Shown in pieces: positions 6,094 to 8,255 of a stretch of 8,255 bases of DNA. The notes under the pieces were generated by a model, which saw nothing but the letters and a program-made list of their open reading frames with translations, ran no database searches and was not told where the DNA came from. A program made the position numbers and the translations under genes. Within the stretch, counting starts at the first letter, position 1. Each line of letters opens with the position of its first letter. Source of the DNA: Acidimicrobiales bacterium (GTDB taxonomy: Bacteria; Actinomycetota; Acidimicrobiia; Acidimicrobiales; Bog-793); the NCBI GenBank assembly GCA_030037405.1, contig JASHRK010000156.1, positions 1 through 8,255 of the forward strand, written 5' to 3'.

Positions 6094-6154
6094 TTGTCGT
6101 GTCGTACAACATCCTTGCCGGGAGCGTCCAGCAGGCAGGAGGAGAAACGGCGAC

Positions 6155-6772
6155 GTGGTCGAGGACCCATCCGACGCTCGTTCGGGTCTCGTGAGGCGGA
6201 CCTGTCGCGAGCTACGGCGGGCTGGCACCGCCGGTGTCGCCCTCATCGGTCTTGTCCTCGGGGCGGCTGCCTGCGCGAGCGGGTCGGCCTCGCCGGACAT
6301 CGCGAGCCTCGGCTCGACGACGACGACGACTCAGCCTGCCGTCGGTGGGGCCGCGTCAGGGTTGATGACCCCACAGAGAAAGTACGAGGACGTTCTCGAC
6401 TACGCGTTGTGTATGCGCTCCCACGGCTTTCCGGGCTTCCCCGAACCGGAAGCGCCAGGCAGCGGTTCGGGTCGCGGCCTCGTGTCCGGTCCGAACTACG
6501 ACACGAGCTCTCCCCGGTACAAGTCGGCCGACAATGCCTGCAAGCATCTGCTCCCTTACGGCGGCGGCAACCCGACTCCCGCCGAGATCACCGCCCTCAC
6601 CACGCAAGCTCTGAAGTTTGCCCGGTGCATGCGTGCGCACGGAGTGCCGAACTTCCCGGACCCCACGGTGAGCCAAAACGGCAGCGTCACGTTCACCGGG
6701 TTGGGAAGCCAATCAGTACCGAAGTCCCAAGTCGTAGCCGCCCGGAACGCGTGCGCCTCCTACCAGCCCTAG
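6155..6772 (+). CDS. Putative lipoprotein with two Cys-Met-Arg-x-His-Gly repeats
   Basis: The 205-residue protein starts at GTG, 10 nt after AGGAGGAG. A basic N-region (15-22) and hydrophobic stretch (27-39) end at ACAS with Cys40, a plausible though not ideal lipobox (Ala at -3). A Ser/Thr-rich linker with five Thr in a row (55-59, encoded by ACG repeats) follows. The rest consists of two copies of one unit: ALCMRSHGFPGFPEPE...SADNACKHL (85-132) and ARCMRAHGVPNFPDPT...AARNACASY (157-203). Each has a Cys before Met-Arg and a second Cys 42-43 residues later, so one disulfide per repeat is likely. This pattern recurs in actinobacterial surface lipoproteins of unknown function. It is expected to be anchored on the outer face of the membrane. 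It is divergent from the methyltransferase gene and no partner transporter lies in the window. Confidence 0.8.
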   Translation: MVEDPSDARSGLVRRTCRELRRAGTAGVALIGLVLGAAACASGSASPDIASLGSTTTTTQPAVGGAASGLMTPQRKYEDVLDYALCMRSHGFPGFPEPEAPGSGSGRGLVSGPNYDTSSPRYKSADNACKHLLPYGGGNPTPAEITALTTQALKFARCMRAHGVPNFPDPTVSQNGSVTFTGLGSQSVPKSQVVAARNACASYQP

Positions 6773-7007
6773 CGCGCCGTTGCCTGTCTGCGCAGCGAAA
6801 GCCTCCAGCTAGTACAGGGTTCATCCAGGCGGCGCGCGGCCCACTCGACCCGGAGGTCAGGACGCAACCGGTGACGCCGGGACCCTCCGGATGTCGGCCG
6901 CCCGCAGTGGGCGAGGTTGTTGCCCTAGAGGGGCCACTTCCTCAACCACTTCTGTCCGGCCGGGCTCTGGCTCGGATCGTCCCAGGTCCGGGCCCTGATC
7001 GGCTCGT

Positions 7008-7013
7008 TATCAT
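7008..7013 (+). promoter_or_regulatory. Candidate -10 box of the peroxidase gene
   Basis: TATCAT lies 6 nt before the A of an ATG at 7020, which is where transcription would be expected to begin. That gives either a leaderless mRNA from the ATG, or a 45-nt leader reaching the GTG at 7065. No clear -35 box is seen at 17-18 nt spacing. Confidence 0.4.
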
Positions 7014-7048
7014 CGCCGTATGTCGACTCCGACTCCATCGACACCATC

Positions 7049-7057
7049 GGGAGGTGA
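7049..7057 (+). promoter_or_regulatory. Ribosome binding site deciding the peroxidase start
   Basis: GGGAGGTGA is a near-perfect Shine-Dalgarno 7 nt before the GTG at 7065. The upstream in-frame ATG at 7020 lacks one and adds 15 Thr/Pro/Ser-rich residues, so the GTG is preferred. Confidence 0.65.
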
Positions 7058-7064
7058 CGCGGCA

Positions 7065-8024
7065 GTGCGGCTCCAGGAACCGCAGGCGGTCCTCACCCCA
7101 CTCACGGCATCAGCGCTCTTCCTCGTCGTGACCATCGATGACAGCGGCGAAGAAGCCGTGCGTGAGCTCCTTGCCGACGTCGCGGGGTTGCAGCGCACCG
7201 TGGGGTTCCGCGTGCCCGCGGCCGGTCTCGCGCTCGTGACGGGGATCGGGTCGAACGCCTGGGACCGGCTCTTCGCCGGCCCACGTCCAGCCGAACTACA
7301 TCCCTTCCGGGAACTGCACGGGGATCGCCACCATGCCCCTTCGACGCCGGGGGACCTGCTCTTCCACATCCGGGCCGCCCGGCACGATCTCTGTTTCGAA
7401 CTCGCTTCGCTCATCATGGATCGACTCGATGGTGCGGTGACCGTCGTCGACGAGGTGCACGGGTTCAAGTACTTCGACGACCGCGATCTGCTCGGTTTCG
7501 TCGACGGGACCGAGAACCCCACCGGCACGGCTGCAAGTGCGGCCGTCACCGTCCCCTCCGAGGACGATCCCGACTTCGCCGGTTCGAGCTACGTCATCGT
7601 CCAGAAGTACCTCCACGACCTCACGACCTGGAACGCCCTGAGCGTCGAGGAACAGGAGCGAGCGATCGGCCGCCGGAAGCTCTCGAACGTCGAGCTGTCC
7701 GACGAAACGAAGCCCACGAACTCCCACGTCGCGCTGAACACCATCGTTGCTCCGAACGGGACGCAGCGGCAGATTCTGCGTGACAACATGGCCTTCGGCG
7801 CCATCGGCGCGCGCGAGTTCGGGACCTACTTCATCGGTTACGCGTCGGCACCTGCGGTCACTGAGCAGATGCTGCACAACATGTTCATCGGCAACCCACC
7901 CGGGAACCACGATCGCATCCTCGACTTCTCCACAGCTGTGACGGGAACGCTCTTCTTCGTCCCCACCGCCGACTTCCTCGACAACCTGCCGCCCGCGCCA
8001 GGGAGCGCTGCAACCGTCGCATAG
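7065..8024 (+). CDS. DyP-type heme peroxidase (DypB / class P like)
   Basis: The protein has 319 residues from the GTG, or 334 from the ATG at 7020; positions below use the longer form. It has the two-domain ferredoxin-like DyP fold and close resemblance to Rhodococcus DypB: PQAVLTP near the start, HPF (94-96), STPGDLLFHI (108-117), DEVHGF (144-149), the GFVDGTENP signature with Asp162, proximal heme ligand His236 (NSHVALN), distal Arg254 and Asn256 (LRDNMAFG), GTYFIGYA (268-275) and LFFVP (311-315). All expected catalytic residues are present. The family reduces hydrogen peroxide while oxidising dyes, phenolics, Mn(II) or lignin-like compounds. There is no signal peptide, so the enzyme is likely cytosolic. 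The C-terminus ends soon after the fold (PPAPGSAATVA) and lacks the Gly/Leu-rich tail that carries DypB into encapsulin. A MarR-like gene is convergent, 9 nt away. Confidence 0.95.
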   Translation: MRLQEPQAVLTPLTASALFLVVTIDDSGEEAVRELLADVAGLQRTVGFRVPAAGLALVTGIGSNAWDRLFAGPRPAELHPFRELHGDRHHAPSTPGDLLFHIRAARHDLCFELASLIMDRLDGAVTVVDEVHGFKYFDDRDLLGFVDGTENPTGTAASAAVTVPSEDDPDFAGSSYVIVQKYLHDLTTWNALSVEEQERAIGRRKLSNVELSDETKPTNSHVALNTIVAPNGTQRQILRDNMAFGAIGAREFGTYFIGYASAPAVTEQMLHNMFIGNPPGNHDRILDFSTAVTGTLFFVPTADFLDNLPPAPGSAATVA

Positions 8025-8033
8025 CCCGCGCCA

Positions 8034-8255
8034 TCACAGACGAGGGCGACCACTCCGGCTCCGAGCTGCGACGGGTCGCTCGCGATCGGGTCGCGGCGTG
8101 ACGAAGACGAACTCCTCGGGGAGGGTGCCCCCGGCGATCTGGTCCGCAACATCGACGAGTGCACCGCGAAACTCGGCAAAGCGTCGGGGCCCGAGCAGCT
8201 CGGCGATCACTGCCTCGGCCTCCCCGGCAGCTTCATGGATGACTTCTTCGAGCTG
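8034..8255 (-). CDS. C-terminal fragment of a probable MarR-like regulator, 5' part beyond window
   Basis: The frame enters at the right edge and ends at TGA (complement of 8034-8036), giving 73 residues. The segment LEEVIHEAAGEAEAVIAELLGPRRFAEFRGALVDVADQI resembles the last dimerisation helices of MarR-type winged-helix regulators (the typical xAxxxxxAxxLLGPxRFAEFRxAL pattern). It is followed by about 33 residues of Arg/Pro-rich tail. The DNA-binding domain is outside the window, so the family call is tentative. Being convergent with the peroxidase gene, it does not share its promoter. Confidence 0.55.
   Translation of the reverse strand, partial: QLEEVIHEAAGEAEAVIAELLGPRRFAEFRGALVDVADQIAGGTLPEEFVFVTPRPDRERPVAARSRSGRPRL

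Larger units (their letters stand above)
6773..7064. other. Intergenic region between lipoprotein and peroxidase genes
   Basis: No convincing gene is seen on either strand in these 292 nt. Inverted repeats include GCGCGCCG/CGGCGCGC (6772-6779 and 6830-6837, starting within the lipoprotein stop codon) and CCGGAGG/CCTCCGG (6850-6856 and 6884-6890, 27-nt loop), either of which could contribute to termination of the lipoprotein transcript. The right end holds a -10-like box and the peroxidase ribosome binding site. Confidence 0.6.

Noticed and set aside
6017..6112. Extending the methyltransferase to the ATG at 6112
   Set aside because: The extra 32 residues cover the repeat-rich divergent control region and do not resemble a domain.
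7020..7064. ATG at 7020 as the peroxidase start
   Set aside because: A leaderless start is possible given TATCAT at 7008-7013, but the GTG at 7065 has a near-perfect ribosome binding site and matches the family N-terminus better. It is kept as an alternative.
5968..7131. 387-codon plus-strand open frame overlapping the lipoprotein and peroxidase genes
   Set aside because: It is Arg/Pro/Ser-rich with no motifs and conflicts with two better-supported genes.
1..8255. A dedicated defence system, mobile element, tRNA or rRNA
   Set aside because: No transposase, integrase, nuclease, toxin-antitoxin pair, RNA gene or element ends were recognised. The lone methyltransferase has no restriction partner in the window.

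Overview
The window is high-GC DNA (about 75% in places) with dense coding on both strands. Shine-Dalgarno sites are strong, GTG starts are used, and the protein families are typical of soil Actinomycetota: a DypB-like peroxidase, double-domain DUF427 proteins, and a Cys-Met-Arg/His-Gly repeat lipoprotein. The best guess is an actinobacterium, perhaps a poorly cultured lineage; genus or species cannot be read from this sequence.

Layout. 1-911 (minus): the N-terminal 303 residues of an unrecognised protein with a short Pro/Ala/Ser linker, cut by the left edge. 964-1806 (minus): a secreted GH12-type glycoside hydrolase of clearly lower GC. 1958-2548 (plus): a dienelactone-hydrolase-family enzyme with a Ser nucleophile. 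2616-3458 (plus) and 3455-4372 (minus): two paralogous double-DUF427 proteins in tail-to-tail orientation, whose stop codons overlap in a shared CTAG. 4559-5017 (plus): an SRPBCC protein, separated by two candidate hairpins from a convergent SAM-dependent methyltransferase (5099-6016, minus). 6155-6772 (plus): a lipoprotein with two internal repeats. 7065-8024 (plus): a DyP-type heme peroxidase. 8034-8255 (minus): the C-terminal end of a probable MarR-like regulator, cut by the right edge.

How the genes relate. No single pathway joins them. The hydrolase and first DUF427 gene may be co-transcribed (67-nt gap). The second DUF427 gene and the SRPBCC gene are divergent across a 186-nt gap, and the methyltransferase and lipoprotein genes share a 138-nt divergent control region with spaced GGTAACA repeats. 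The peroxidase and regulator are convergent, 9 nt apart.

The most unusual structure is the DUF427 pair: a 103-nt inverted repeat with 97 matching positions lies inside the two coding sequences, with arms 529 nt apart, around the shared stop. It suggests gene conversion and would let a read-through transcript fold on itself. I saw no CRISPR array, tRNA, rRNA, insertion sequence or convincing new defence system.
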